From the NCBI GenBank assembly GCA_009699025.1, contig WLOZ01000114.1:1-6421 (forward strand): 6,421 nt of DNA, read 5' to 3'. Position numbers and translations under genes: made by a program. Of this stretch, positions 1 to 6,421 are shown piece by piece. The DNA is from Actinomycetota bacterium. Lineage in GTDB: Bacteria > Actinomycetota > Actinomycetes > S36-B12 > CAIYMF01. Each line of letters opens with the position of its first letter. The first letter of the stretch is position 1. The notes under the pieces are model-generated. The model was given only the letters and a program-made list of their open reading frames with translations. It had not been told where the DNA came from and ran no database searches.

Positions 1-217
1 CGAGCGTCGTGGCGGTGCCAACCGCCACCAGAGTTACAGACAGGGCAGGCGCGAGCGACTCGATCGCGGCGTGCAGCGACAGCGCGGCCTGTGCGACCCA
101 TGAGGCCGCAGAGTCAGGGTCGGTGGGGGGCAGCACCACGCCACGGAAGTTAGTTACCCACTCGGGAAGCACGTCGCCCGGCCCGGCTGGGCATAGCACC
201 GCGATCGTCTCGCTCAT
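1..217 (-). CDS. Unrecognised protein, N-terminal part only
   Basis: An open frame on the minus strand starts with ATG at 215-217 and stays open to the left edge, giving 72 codons and no stop. It begins MSETIAVLCPAGPGDVLPEW and continues with a segment rich in Ala, Leu and Val that ends near VTLVAVGTATTL. A good SD, GGGAGG (plus-strand 226-231), lies 8 bases before the ATG, which supports this start. The reading frame is protein-like: an amphipathic helix-like stretch around residues 41-58 is followed by a beta-strand-like LSVTLVAVGT. I do not recognise the family. The alternating hydrophobic pattern could fit the start of an alpha/beta fold such as a hydrolase, but that is a guess. The gene is divergent from pyrE, with 46 bases between the two start codons, so the two may share a control region. 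The existence of a gene here is fairly secure; its function is unknown. Confidence 0.7.
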   Translation of the reverse strand, partial: MSETIAVLCPAGPGDVLPEWVTNFRGVVLPPTDPDSAASWVAQAALSLHAAIESLAPALSVTLVAVGTATTL

Positions 218-237
218 GGGGCCAGCCTCCCGCACCG

Positions 238-251
238 GCCGTCGGCACGGC
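238..251. promoter_or_regulatory. Inverted repeat in the pyrE promoter spacer
   Basis: GCCGT and ACGGC (238-242 and 247-251) form a perfect 5-bp inverted repeat around a 4-base centre, CGGC. It directly abuts the proposed pyrE -10 box, so it sits between the expected -35 and -10 positions and inside the gap separating two divergent genes. Its position would suit a repressor operator, but short GC-rich palindromes are common by chance in a genome like this. No known operator was recognised. Confidence 0.3.
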
Positions 252-257
252 TAGGCT
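252..257 (+). promoter_or_regulatory. -10 box of a leaderless pyrE promoter
   Basis: TAGGCT fits the actinobacterial -10 pattern TANNNT and lies 6 bases before the pyrE ATG. Transcription would then begin at or next to the A of the start codon. No SD-like sequence precedes the ATG, which agrees with a leaderless mRNA. No convincing -35 box is visible, as is common for actinobacterial promoters. Confidence 0.65.
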
Positions 258-263
258 CCCCGC

Positions 264-821
264 ATGACTGACTCTGCCGACCACAGCCCCGCTTGGTTCG
301 CCCTCCGCGAGCAGATCCTCGCCAAGGCTGTCGTGTACGGCACAGTGATCCTGTCGAGTGGCCGTGAGGCCGACTACTACGTCGACCTTCGGCGAGTGAC
401 CCTCGACGGCGAGGCCGCGCCGCTCGTCGGGCAGGTCATGCTCGAGACCACGGCGCACCTCGACTACGACGCTGTCGGTGGACTCACGCTAGGCGCCGAC
501 CCGGTCGCCACCGCGATGATGCACGTGGCGCACGCACAGGGCCGTCGACTCGACTCCTTCGTGGTGCGCAAGAGCGAGAAGGACCACGGTTTGCAGCGAC
601 GGATCGAGGGGCCCAACGTGGCGGGCCGTCGCGTGCTTGCCGTCGAGGACACCTCCACCACGGGCGGCTCGGTGCTCACAGCAGTCGAGGCACTGACCAA
701 CGACGGCGCCGAGACAGTGGCGGTGGTGGTGATTGTCGACCGTGGCGCCGGTCCGAAGGTCGTGGAGGCTGGCTTCACGTACCTCGCGGCCTACTCGCTG
801 GAAGACCTTGGCCTAGCCTGA
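264..821 (+). CDS. pyrE: Orotate phosphoribosyltransferase
   Basis: PyrE joins orotate to PRPP to make orotidine 5'-phosphate, the fifth step of de novo UMP synthesis, in the cytoplasm. The 185-residue product has the usual length for short actinobacterial PyrE. Visible marks are the substrate-binding VILSSGREADYYVDLRR near residues 28-44, the flexible catalytic loop FVVRKSEKDHGLQRR at 99-113 (Lys103, Lys106 and His108 in the K..KDHG pattern), and the PRPP-binding motif VLAVEDTSTTGGS at 124-136 with the acidic pair Glu128-Asp129. The ATG at 264 is chosen because a TANNNT -10 box lies 6 bases upstream and there is no SD, so the message is probably leaderless. Its 3' end faces the DedA operon 23 bases away. 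I see nothing broken, and the assignment is firm. Confidence 0.96.
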   Translation: MTDSADHSPAWFALREQILAKAVVYGTVILSSGREADYYVDLRRVTLDGEAAPLVGQVMLETTAHLDYDAVGGLTLGADPVATAMMHVAHAQGRRLDSFVVRKSEKDHGLQRRIEGPNVAGRRVLAVEDTSTTGGSVLTAVEALTNDGAETVAVVVIVDRGAGPKVVEAGFTYLAAYSLEDLGLA

Positions 822-838
822 GCACTTCCCGCTGAGGC
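816..838. terminator. Possible shared terminator hairpin between pyrE and the DedA operon
   Basis: GCCTGAGC (816-823) and GCTGAGGC (831-838) pair as an 8-bp stem with one G-G mismatch around a 7-base loop. The hairpin overlaps the pyrE stop codon and sits between two convergent genes, where a bidirectional terminator would be expected. No T-run follows on either strand, so this is not a classical intrinsic terminator, and the call is weak. Confidence 0.3.
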
Positions 839-844
839 GGCCGG

Positions 845-1507
845 TTAGGCGGGGTCGGAGTTGTCGTTGAGTGAGGCGTTATTGCGGTGCCGCAGGTACT
901 CGACAATCAGCGGGAGAATGCTGACGAGCACCACCAGTACGAGCACGAGATCGACGTGGCCCTTGACCCACTCGTTCCCGCCGAGTACGTAGCCCAGCAC
1001 CGTCACCCCGCCTGCCCACAGCACCGCGCCCACGAGTGAGTACACGACGAACTTGCGGAAGTTCATACGTCCGACGCCGGCGATCGCCGTGATGAACGTG
1101 CGCACGATCGGCACGAACCGGCCGAGGATGATCGCGGGGGCTCCGTAGCGCTCGAAGAACGCGTGGGTGCGGTCGACATACTGCTGCTTGAACAGTCGCG
1201 AGTCGGGCTTGTTGAACAGCTTCGGTCCCGCGGCAGCGCCAATCCAGTAGCCCACGATGTTGCCGACAAAGGCCATCACGGCCAGAACCACGCAGACCAG
1301 CCACAGCGGCTGCGCGATGGCGCCGGTTCCGACGAATAGGCCGACGAGGAAGAGCAGGCTGTCGCCGGGCAGAAAGAAGCCCAGCAGCAGTCCGCACTCG
1401 GCGAAGATGATGAAGGCGACGCCCGCGAGTGCCCACGGGCCCATCCAGTTCAGGATGTTCTCGGGCTTGAGCCAGTCAAGGAGCGCCACGAGCGCGAGGG
1501 GGGTCAT
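845..1507 (-). CDS. DedA-family membrane protein (second gene of the pair)
   Basis: DedA (VTT/SNARE-associated) proteins are integral membrane proteins. Some members flip undecaprenyl phosphate back across the cytoplasmic membrane for reuse in envelope synthesis; whether this paralogue does so is inferred from the family. The product has 220 residues, typical for the family. Diagnostic motifs are FAECGLLLGFFLPGDSLLF at 35-53 (acidic Glu37 and the PGDS re-entrant turn) and GRFVPIVRTFITAIAGVGRM at 129-148 (Arg130, Pro133, Arg136). Hydrophobic segments lie roughly at 22-60, 68-92, 153-176 and 186-203, with a polar, Asn-rich tail. The ATG overlaps the TGA of the upstream DedA gene in an ATGA arrangement, which indicates one mRNA and translational coupling, so no separate promoter is expected. 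Confidence 0.93.
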   Translation of the reverse strand: MTPLALVALLDWLKPENILNWMGPWALAGVAFIIFAECGLLLGFFLPGDSLLFLVGLFVGTGAIAQPLWLVCVVLAVMAFVGNIVGYWIGAAAGPKLFNKPDSRLFKQQYVDRTHAFFERYGAPAIILGRFVPIVRTFITAIAGVGRMNFRKFVVYSLVGAVLWAGGVTVLGYVLGGNEWVKGHVDLVLVLVVLVSILPLIVEYLRHRNNASLNDNSDPA

Positions 1508-2172
1508 GAGTCGAGGCTAGACGGAGTCGGGTCGGGAGCACCGTCCGAGTCATTGCGCTGGCGTCGGATCAATGCCCGCACTCCGATGTAGGCCATGTAT
1601 ACCAACGACATGATGATGAAGAAGCCGGCGATGCTGAACGAGATTGCGCGCACCACCGGGTTGGCGGCCGCGAAGTAGCCCATCGCCGTGATGCCCACGG
1701 CCCAGATGAGGGCACCGATGGCGTTGGTGATCAGGAAGCTGTAGTAGTTCATCTTGGCAACCCCGGCGGCAAACGGCACAAAGGTGCGGGCCCACGGGAT
1801 GAACCGCGCGACGATCACCGAGAGTGCGCCGAGGCGCTCGTAAAACTCCTCGGCCCGGGTGAGCCCGCGGCTCCACATCGGCCGTTTGCGGGACTCAACC
1901 CAGGGGCGCCCCAACTTGCGGCCCAGCACGTAGCCGAGCTGGTCGCCCACGAACGCCGCGAGGAAGCTCCCGATCAGCAGAATGATGATGTTCACCGAGC
2001 TGCCTGGTGTGCCGGCGATGAGTCCCGCGGCGAAGATAAGCGAGTCGCCCGGTAGCAGGAAGCCGACCAGCAGGGCTGACTCGACGAAGATGAAGCCCCA
2101 CACCACGAGGTATACGCCCCAGGCGGGCAGGGTCTCCAGCTGCGGCTGGAGTGTGAGGGCGATCACTGGCAC
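1504..2172 (-). CDS. DedA-family membrane protein (first gene of the pair)
   Basis: This is a second DedA-family protein, 222 residues with the start chosen here. Numbered from that start it shows FVESALLVGFLLPGDSLIFA at 29-48 (Glu31, PGDS) and ARFIPWARTFVPFAAGVAKM at 122-141 (Arg123, Pro126, Arg129), the same two family motifs as its neighbour. Hydrophobic segments lie roughly at 18-54, 61-84, 143-170 and 174-199, followed by an Arg-rich, then acidic Pro/Ser-rich, cytoplasmic-type tail. Three in-frame GTGs lie close together at the 5' end. I chose the second, at 2170-2172, because a TANNNT box (2179-2184) sits exactly 6 bases before it and no SD exists, which suggests a leaderless message. 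A start at 2175 would add one residue. The family role is probable lipid-carrier (undecaprenyl phosphate) translocation; the exact substrate cannot be read from the sequence. Confidence 0.92.
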   Translation of the reverse strand: MPVIALTLQPQLETLPAWGVYLVVWGFIFVESALLVGFLLPGDSLIFAAGLIAGTPGSSVNIIILLIGSFLAAFVGDQLGYVLGRKLGRPWVESRKRPMWSRGLTRAEEFYERLGALSVIVARFIPWARTFVPFAAGVAKMNYYSFLITNAIGALIWAVGITAMGYFAAANPVVRAISFSIAGFFIIMSLVYMAYIGVRALIRRQRNDSDGAPDPTPSSLDS

Positions 2173-2178
2173 CACCCC

Positions 2179-2184
2179 ACACTA
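2179..2184 (-). promoter_or_regulatory. -10 box of the DedA operon promoter (leaderless)
   Basis: On the minus strand this reads TAGTGT, a TANNNT match, 6 bases before the GTG at 2172. No SD precedes the start. It would drive both DedA genes. It lies only 9 bases from the oppositely oriented -10 box of the methyltransferase gene. Confidence 0.55.
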
Positions 2185-2193
2185 AGTGCGATC

Positions 2194-2199
2194 TAGAGT
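2194..2199 (+). promoter_or_regulatory. -10 box of the methyltransferase gene (leaderless)
   Basis: TAGAGT matches TANNNT and lies 7 bases before the GTG at 2207. There is no SD before that GTG, so the message is probably leaderless. If this is right, an upstream in-frame GTG at 2186 lies outside the transcript and cannot be the start. Confidence 0.55.
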
Positions 2200-2206
2200 T
2201 CGACAC

Positions 2207-2884
2207 GTGAACCCCTCGTTAGAGCGCATGGTGGGCGTCGGCCCGCACCCCCAGCCGTGGCCCGACGACGAGCACTTCGACCCGTTGCTGCTCGCCGACG
2301 GCGACTCGCGCAACGTCGATGACCGCTACCGCTACTGGTCGATGGAGGCGATCGTCGCCGACCTCGACCTGCGACGGCACGACTTCCACGTGGCGGTTGA
2401 AAACATCGAGCACGACATGAACATCGGCTCCATCGTGCGCACGGCGAATGCCTTCCTCGCCCGCGAGGTGCACATCGTGGGCCGCCGCCGCTGGAACCGC
2501 CGCGGGGCGATGGTCACCGATCGCTATCAGCACATCCGTCACCATTCCGACGTCGACGCGCTCCTTCGCTGGGCGGACGAGGAAGGCATCGCGATCATCG
2601 GCATCGATAACGTGCCCGGCTCGACTCCGATCGAGTCGGCCATGCTTCCGGTGCGCTGCGTGCTGCTCTTCGGCCAGGAGGGCCCCGGGCTGTCTGACGA
2701 GGCGAGGGCGCGTTGCGAGTCAATTCACCACATCTCGCAGTTCGGCTCCACCCGCTCGATCAATATCGGGGCAGCAGCGGCCATCGCTATGCACACCTGG
2801 ATCCGCCAGCATGCGCCATCACCTGACACTCCCGGGCTCGTCGAGCCTGAGGTGCGGTGGCTGCAACCTCGGTCCGATTCCTGA
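2207..2884 (+). CDS. TrmH/SpoU-family RNA 2'-O-methyltransferase
   Basis: This SPOUT-superfamily enzyme would transfer a methyl group from S-adenosylmethionine to a ribose 2'-OH of tRNA or rRNA; the exact target cannot be told from sequence. With the GTG at 2207 it has 225 residues. The three family motifs are in order: motif 1, ENIEHDMNIGSIVRTANAF at 65-83 with the catalytic-type Arg78; motif 2, LLFGQEGPGLS at 153-163; motif 3, FGSTRSINIGAAAAIAMH at 179-196 with Asn186, forming the knotted cofactor site. The stretch GRRRWNRRGAMVTDRYQH at 92-109 and the N-terminal GVGPHPQPWPDD and RYRYWSMEAIVADLD segments are, as I recall, typical of the actinobacterial subgroup. The start at 2207 is preferred to GTG 2186 because of the TANNNT box 7 bases upstream. 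It is divergent from the DedA operon and 82 bases before fba. Confidence 0.92.
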   Translation: MNPSLERMVGVGPHPQPWPDDEHFDPLLLADGDSRNVDDRYRYWSMEAIVADLDLRRHDFHVAVENIEHDMNIGSIVRTANAFLAREVHIVGRRRWNRRGAMVTDRYQHIRHHSDVDALLRWADEEGIAIIGIDNVPGSTPIESAMLPVRCVLLFGQEGPGLSDEARARCESIHHISQFGSTRSINIGAAAAIAMHTWIRQHAPSPDTPGLVEPEVRWLQPRSDS

Positions 2885-2929
2885 CGGCAGCTCAAGCCGG
2901 GTGTGAATGCGGCCCCCGAGTCTGAGATG

Positions 2930-2968
2930 ATGGCGCTTCCGCTCACTTGGTTCAAGGAGTTGCGCCAT
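2930..2968 (+). promoter_or_regulatory. Predicted hairpin covering the SD and start codon of fba
   Basis: Bases 2930-2936 (ATGGCGC) pair perfectly with 2962-2968 (GCGCCAT), and the second arm includes the first two bases of the fba ATG. Inside, 2942-2944 plus 2946-2949 pair with 2953-2959 (7 bp, one bulged A at 2945, GTT triloop), with a possible G-T wobble at 2941/2960. This second stem contains the whole SD, AAGGAG at 2954-2959, which lies 7 bases before the ATG. Folded this way, ribosome access would be blocked. The pairing is seen directly; a regulatory role is inferred. No clear promoter is visible in 2885-2929: GATGAT at 2926-2931 is a weak -10 candidate, but using it would start the mRNA inside the outer stem. 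fba may also be read from the methyltransferase promoter. Confidence 0.4.
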
Positions 2969-3989
2969 GCCCATCGCCACCCCCGACGTCTACAACGCGA
3001 TGCTCGACCGCGCCAAGGCTGGTGCCTTTGCCTACCCGGCCATCAACTGCACGTCGTCGCAGACGATCGTCGCTGCGCTGCGCGGCTTCGCTGAGGCTGA
3101 GAGCGACGGCATCATTCAGGTGTCATGGGGAGGCGCCGAGTTCGCGTCGGGGCAGGGGGTAAAGAGTATGGTCGCTGGCGCGCAGGCGCTGGCCGTGTTC
3201 GCCACCGAGATCGCCAAGTCGTACCACGTCAACATTGCCCTGCACACCGACCACTGCCCGGCCGACAAGCTCGACGGCTACATGCGCCCCCTCCTCGACA
3301 TCTCCCTCGAGCGGGTCGCGCGCGGTGAGCTGCCGCTCTTCCAGTCGCACATGTGGGACGGCTCGGCGGTGCCGCTCGAGGAGAACCTCGACCTCGCTGA
3401 GGAGCTGCTCGATAAGTGCCAGCGCGCCCACATCATCATGGAGCTTGAGATCGGCGTGGTCGGTGGCGAGGAAGACGGCGTCGAGGCTACGCACGACGCC
3501 AAGCTCTACTCCACTCCCGACGACGGCCTTGCCACCGCGGCCAAGCTCGGCCTCGGCGAACGCGGCCGCTACATGGTGGCCGCCACTTTCGGCAACGTGC
3601 ACGGCGTGTACAAGCCCGGCAACGTCAAGCTCACGCCCTCGATTCTCGACGACATCCAGAAGGCAGTCGGGGCCGCGTACGGCACGGACAAGCCCTTCGA
3701 CCTAGTCTTTCACGGCGGCTCCGGCTCGCTGCTCAGCGAGATCCGCGAGGCGCTCGACTACGGCGTCGTGAAGATGAACGTCGACACCGACACCCAGTAC
3801 GCCTTTACCCGCCCGATCGTCGACCACATGTTTACCAACTACAGCGGCGTGCTGAAGGTCGATGGCGAGGTTGGCAACAAGAAGATCTACGACCCCCGCA
3901 CCTACGGCAAGTTGGCCGAGGCGGGCATGGCCGCCCGAGTCGTCGAGGCCTGCAACGACCTGCGCTCCGCAGGCACCAGGATGGTCTGA
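2967..3989 (+). CDS. fba: Class II fructose-bisphosphate aldolase
   Basis: This zinc-dependent aldolase reversibly cleaves fructose 1,6-bisphosphate to dihydroxyacetone phosphate and glyceraldehyde 3-phosphate in glycolysis and gluconeogenesis. The 340-residue product matches the length of long-form (class IIA) actinobacterial enzymes. Key sites are all present: ALHTDHCP at 91-98, with catalytic Asp95 and zinc ligand His96; MELEIGVVGGEEDG at 158-171; zinc ligand His212 in GNVHGVYKPGN (209-219); His249 in VFHGGSGS (247-254); and the phosphate/cation-binding NVDTDTQYAF at 271-280. The ATG at 2967 follows the SD AAGGAG by 7 bases. It is probably the first gene of a run with DUF3151 (1 base after its stop) and the renalase-like gene. 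The SD lies in a predicted hairpin, so translational control is possible. Confidence 0.97.
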   Translation: MPIATPDVYNAMLDRAKAGAFAYPAINCTSSQTIVAALRGFAEAESDGIIQVSWGGAEFASGQGVKSMVAGAQALAVFATEIAKSYHVNIALHTDHCPADKLDGYMRPLLDISLERVARGELPLFQSHMWDGSAVPLEENLDLAEELLDKCQRAHIIMELEIGVVGGEEDGVEATHDAKLYSTPDDGLATAAKLGLGERGRYMVAATFGNVHGVYKPGNVKLTPSILDDIQKAVGAAYGTDKPFDLVFHGGSGSLLSEIREALDYGVVKMNVDTDTQYAFTRPIVDHMFTNYSGVLKVDGEVGNKKIYDPRTYGKLAEAGMAARVVEACNDLRSAGTRMV

Positions 3990-3990
3990 C

Positions 3991-4404
3991 ATGACAATCG
4001 ACACGAACCTGCTAGGCGGCCCGCCGCCCACCCTGCTACCGCAGGACCCCGGATTCGAGGCGCTCGAGGCAGGCACCGACGCCCGCGACGTCGTGAAGGC
4101 CGCACCCACCTCCAGTCTGGGCTGGGCGACCCTCGCCGACGAGGCGTGGGGCGAGGGTGCTGTTGTCGAGTCGTACGCGTTCGCGAGGGTGGGCTATCAC
4201 CGGGGTCTCGACGCCCTGCGCCGCAATGGCTGGAAGGGCTTCGGTCCGGTGCCGTGGGAGCATGAGCCCAACCGCGGGTTCCTGCGCTGCCTCAATGCCC
4301 TTCGCCGCGCGGCGGAGTCCATCGGTGAAAACGATGAGGCAACCCGCTGCGCCGTCTTCCTGCGCGAGTCGTCGGCCACCGCCGCCGCGGCGCTTGAGGG
4401 ATAG
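3991..4404 (+). CDS. DUF3151 family protein, function unknown
   Basis: The 137-residue product begins MTIDTNLLGGPPPTLLPQD, the characteristic opening (NLLG..PPTLLP) of actinobacterial DUF3151 proteins as I recall the family. The central block GWATLADEAWGEG at 44-56, then VESYAFARVGYHRGLDALRR at 59-78 and GWKGFGPVPWEHEPNRGFLR, and the tail with RCAVFLRESS, agree with that family. It is soluble-looking and largely helical, with no signal peptide or membrane segment. The central part resembles tetratricopeptide-like helices, but that is an impression only. The start lies 1 base after the fba stop, with AGGATGG inside the fba 3' end serving as a likely SD, so translation is probably coupled to fba. 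The open frame extends upstream within fba, but this ATG fits both the family start and the operon spacing. No biochemical role is assigned. Confidence 0.88.
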   Translation: MTIDTNLLGGPPPTLLPQDPGFEALEAGTDARDVVKAAPTSSLGWATLADEAWGEGAVVESYAFARVGYHRGLDALRRNGWKGFGPVPWEHEPNRGFLRCLNALRRAAESIGENDEATRCAVFLRESSATAAAALEG

Positions 4405-4407
4405 CGG

Positions 4408-5415
4408 GTGGCGGTTCCCAGCGTCCTGATTGTGGGCGGTGGCATCAGCGGAATTGCGGCGGCGAAGTCGCTCGCCGAGGCTGGCGTCTCCTGCACCATC
4501 GTCGATCGCGGCAAGCGCCTCGGCGGTCGCATGGCGGTGCGCACACTGCGCGACCCAGGCTCCAGGTGGGACGGTCGTCCCGTCGATGTCGGCGCGTCGT
4601 ACTTTACGGTCCGTGATCCCGCTTTTGCTTCGCCAGTCGCCCACTGGGAAACCCTCGGACTTGCGAGACCGTGGACTGACAGTCTCGGAGTGGCAGGCCC
4701 CGATGGCCTCACTGGCTTGTCGAGCGGCCAGATGAGATGGTCTGCGCCGGCTGGCCTGCGCGCGCTCGTCGAGCACATGGCCTCCTCGCTCGACTCCGAC
4801 ACGGTGCACCACCCCCGTGAGGTGGCAGAGGTGTCGTGGCGCGACGGGCAACCCTGGGCAGACGGCGAGCCGTACGACCTCGTGCTGCTGTGCGGCCCCG
4901 ACCCCCAGATGCTGCGGCTCCTCAGCGGTGACGCCACCGACCCGATCACCGCGGTGCTCTCCGACTCGCAGTGGGAGCCCGTGCTCGCGCTCACCGCCGT
5001 GTACGACAAGCGCCACTGGCCCCACATCACCGGCATCTTCGTGAACGACTCCGATGTTCTGGGCTTCGTGGCCGACGATGGCTCGCGCCGCGGCGACGAC
5101 GCCCCGGTGCTCGTCGCCCACGCGGCCTCGCATTTCGCCGCGCAGCACCTAGCTGATCCCGCGGCGGCCGGACCCGCGATGGTCGAGGCGACCCATCGGG
5201 TGCTGGGCATCAGCGCCGAGCCGCTGCACACCCACGTTCAGCGCTGGAGCCTCGCGCGACCTCTCGCGGGTCGCGACGAGCCGCATTTGCTCAACGAGCG
5301 TCTGGGCATTGGCCTTGCCGGTGACTCGTGGCACGGTGGACCGCGAGTGGAGGCCGCCTGGCTCTCGGGTACTTCGCTTGGCCGTGCAGCCGCGACGCGC
5401 CTGTTGTCAGGGTAG
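4408..5415 (+). CDS. FAD-dependent oxidoreductase, renalase-like / amine oxidase fold
   Basis: The N-terminus VLIVGGGISGIAAAKSLAEA (6-25) is a Rossmann FAD-binding motif (GGGISG at 10-15), followed by an acidic residue at the end of strand 2 (IVDRG, Asp33) and the GG motif RLGGRM at 37-42. VDVGASYFTVRDPAF at 59-73 and the C-terminal RWSLARPLAG (279-288) and IGLAGDSWHGGPRVEAAWLS (301-320) fit bacterial renalase-like flavoproteins (COG3380-type). Human renalase oxidises isomeric dihydronicotinamides; whether this enzyme does the same is not shown by sequence. Length is 335 residues, normal for the group, with no membrane or signal segment. The GTG start lies 3 bases after the DUF3151 stop and 7 bases after the SD GAGGG (4396-4400). 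It ends with TAG at 5413, overlapping a possible purA promoter box. Fold and cofactor are firm; substrate is unknown. Confidence 0.88.
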   Translation: MAVPSVLIVGGGISGIAAAKSLAEAGVSCTIVDRGKRLGGRMAVRTLRDPGSRWDGRPVDVGASYFTVRDPAFASPVAHWETLGLARPWTDSLGVAGPDGLTGLSSGQMRWSAPAGLRALVEHMASSLDSDTVHHPREVAEVSWRDGQPWADGEPYDLVLLCGPDPQMLRLLSGDATDPITAVLSDSQWEPVLALTAVYDKRHWPHITGIFVNDSDVLGFVADDGSRRGDDAPVLVAHAASHFAAQHLADPAAAGPAMVEATHRVLGISAEPLHTHVQRWSLARPLAGRDEPHLLNERLGIGLAGDSWHGGPRVEAAWLSGTSLGRAAATRLLSG

Positions 5416-5418
5416 GCT
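5413..5418 (+). promoter_or_regulatory. Possible -10 box for purA
   Basis: TAGGCT, identical to the box proposed for pyrE, overlaps the stop codon (5413-5415) of the flavoprotein gene. A start of transcription near 5425 would give a leader of about 64 bases. There is no convincing -35 box, so the call rests on the -10 match and position alone. Confidence 0.4.
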
Positions 5419-5420
5419 GC

Positions 5421-6421
<1,001 letters not shown>

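Noticed and set aside
9..254. Plus-strand frame of 81 codons at the left edge
   Set aside because: Low-complexity Ser/Ala/Thr/Gly composition and no SD; the minus-strand frame over the same bases has a good SD and a protein-like sequence.
2186..2206. Upstream GTG start for the methyltransferase (adds 7 residues)
   Set aside because: The added MRSRVRH is not conserved-looking, the GTG lies upstream of the proposed -10 box, and no SD precedes it.
2885..2899. Possible terminator hairpin after the methyltransferase gene
   Set aside because: Only a 4-bp stem (CGGC/GCCG) with no T-run; too weak to call.
2903..3094. Small frame of 63 codons across the fba start
   Set aside because: It overlaps fba out of frame, turns Arg/Pro-rich inside fba and resembles no leader peptide.
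3862..3990. N-terminal extension of DUF3151 into fba
   Set aside because: The extension is an out-of-frame reading of fba coding sequence; the ATG at 3991 matches the family start and lies 1 base after the fba stop.
4036..5148. Long minus-strand open frame (370 codons) opposite DUF3151 and the flavoprotein gene
   Set aside because: Its composition (runs of Arg, Gly, Val, His) is typical of antisense frames in high-GC DNA, it has no recognisable motif, and both plus-strand genes beneath it have clear family motifs.
4197..5231. Second long minus-strand open frame (344 codons) in the same region
   Set aside because: Ser/Arg/Pro-rich shadow of the flavoprotein gene with no family motif; it also conflicts with the other antisense frame.

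Overview
The window is a compact, high-GC, gene-dense stretch that looks like the core chromosome of an actinobacterium (Actinomycetota). The protein types point that way: an actinobacterial-style TrmH-family methyltransferase, a DUF3151 protein next to a class II aldolase, TANNNT-type -10 boxes and several apparently leaderless genes. From memory, mycobacteria and corynebacteria carry pyrE, an RNA methyltransferase gene, a DedA gene, fba and purA in one broad region, so this looks like a condensed version of a conserved neighbourhood. I see no mobile element, CRISPR array, rRNA or tRNA.

Layout, left to right. A gene of unknown function on the minus strand starts at 217 and runs off the left edge. 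Divergent from it is pyrE (264-821, plus). Convergent with pyrE is a minus-strand operon of two DedA membrane proteins (2172 down to 845) whose genes overlap by 4 bases. Divergent from that operon, across only 34 bases, is a TrmH/SpoU-family RNA methyltransferase (2207-2884). Then come the class II fructose-bisphosphate aldolase gene fba (2967-3989), a DUF3151 gene (3991-4404) and an FAD-dependent renalase-like oxidoreductase gene (4408-5415). These last three are almost contiguous and probably one operon. A 73-base leader precedes purA (5489 to the right edge, truncated).

The genes are mostly housekeeping: pyrimidine synthesis (pyrE), AMP synthesis (purA), glycolysis/gluconeogenesis (fba), RNA modification, and probable envelope lipid-carrier recycling (DedA). 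The least understood parts are the left-edge gene, the DUF3151 protein and the renalase-like flavoprotein.

The most interesting signal is in how translation starts. pyrE, the first DedA gene and the methyltransferase gene each have a TANNNT box 6-7 bases before the start codon and no Shine-Dalgarno (SD) sequence, so they are probably leaderless. fba and purA have strong SD sequences, and in both the SD lies inside a predicted hairpin. In purA a 9-bp perfect stem covers the SD, and an upstream segment could pair with the same bases instead, which is the geometry of an on/off translational switch. These structures were found by eye and not by folding software.
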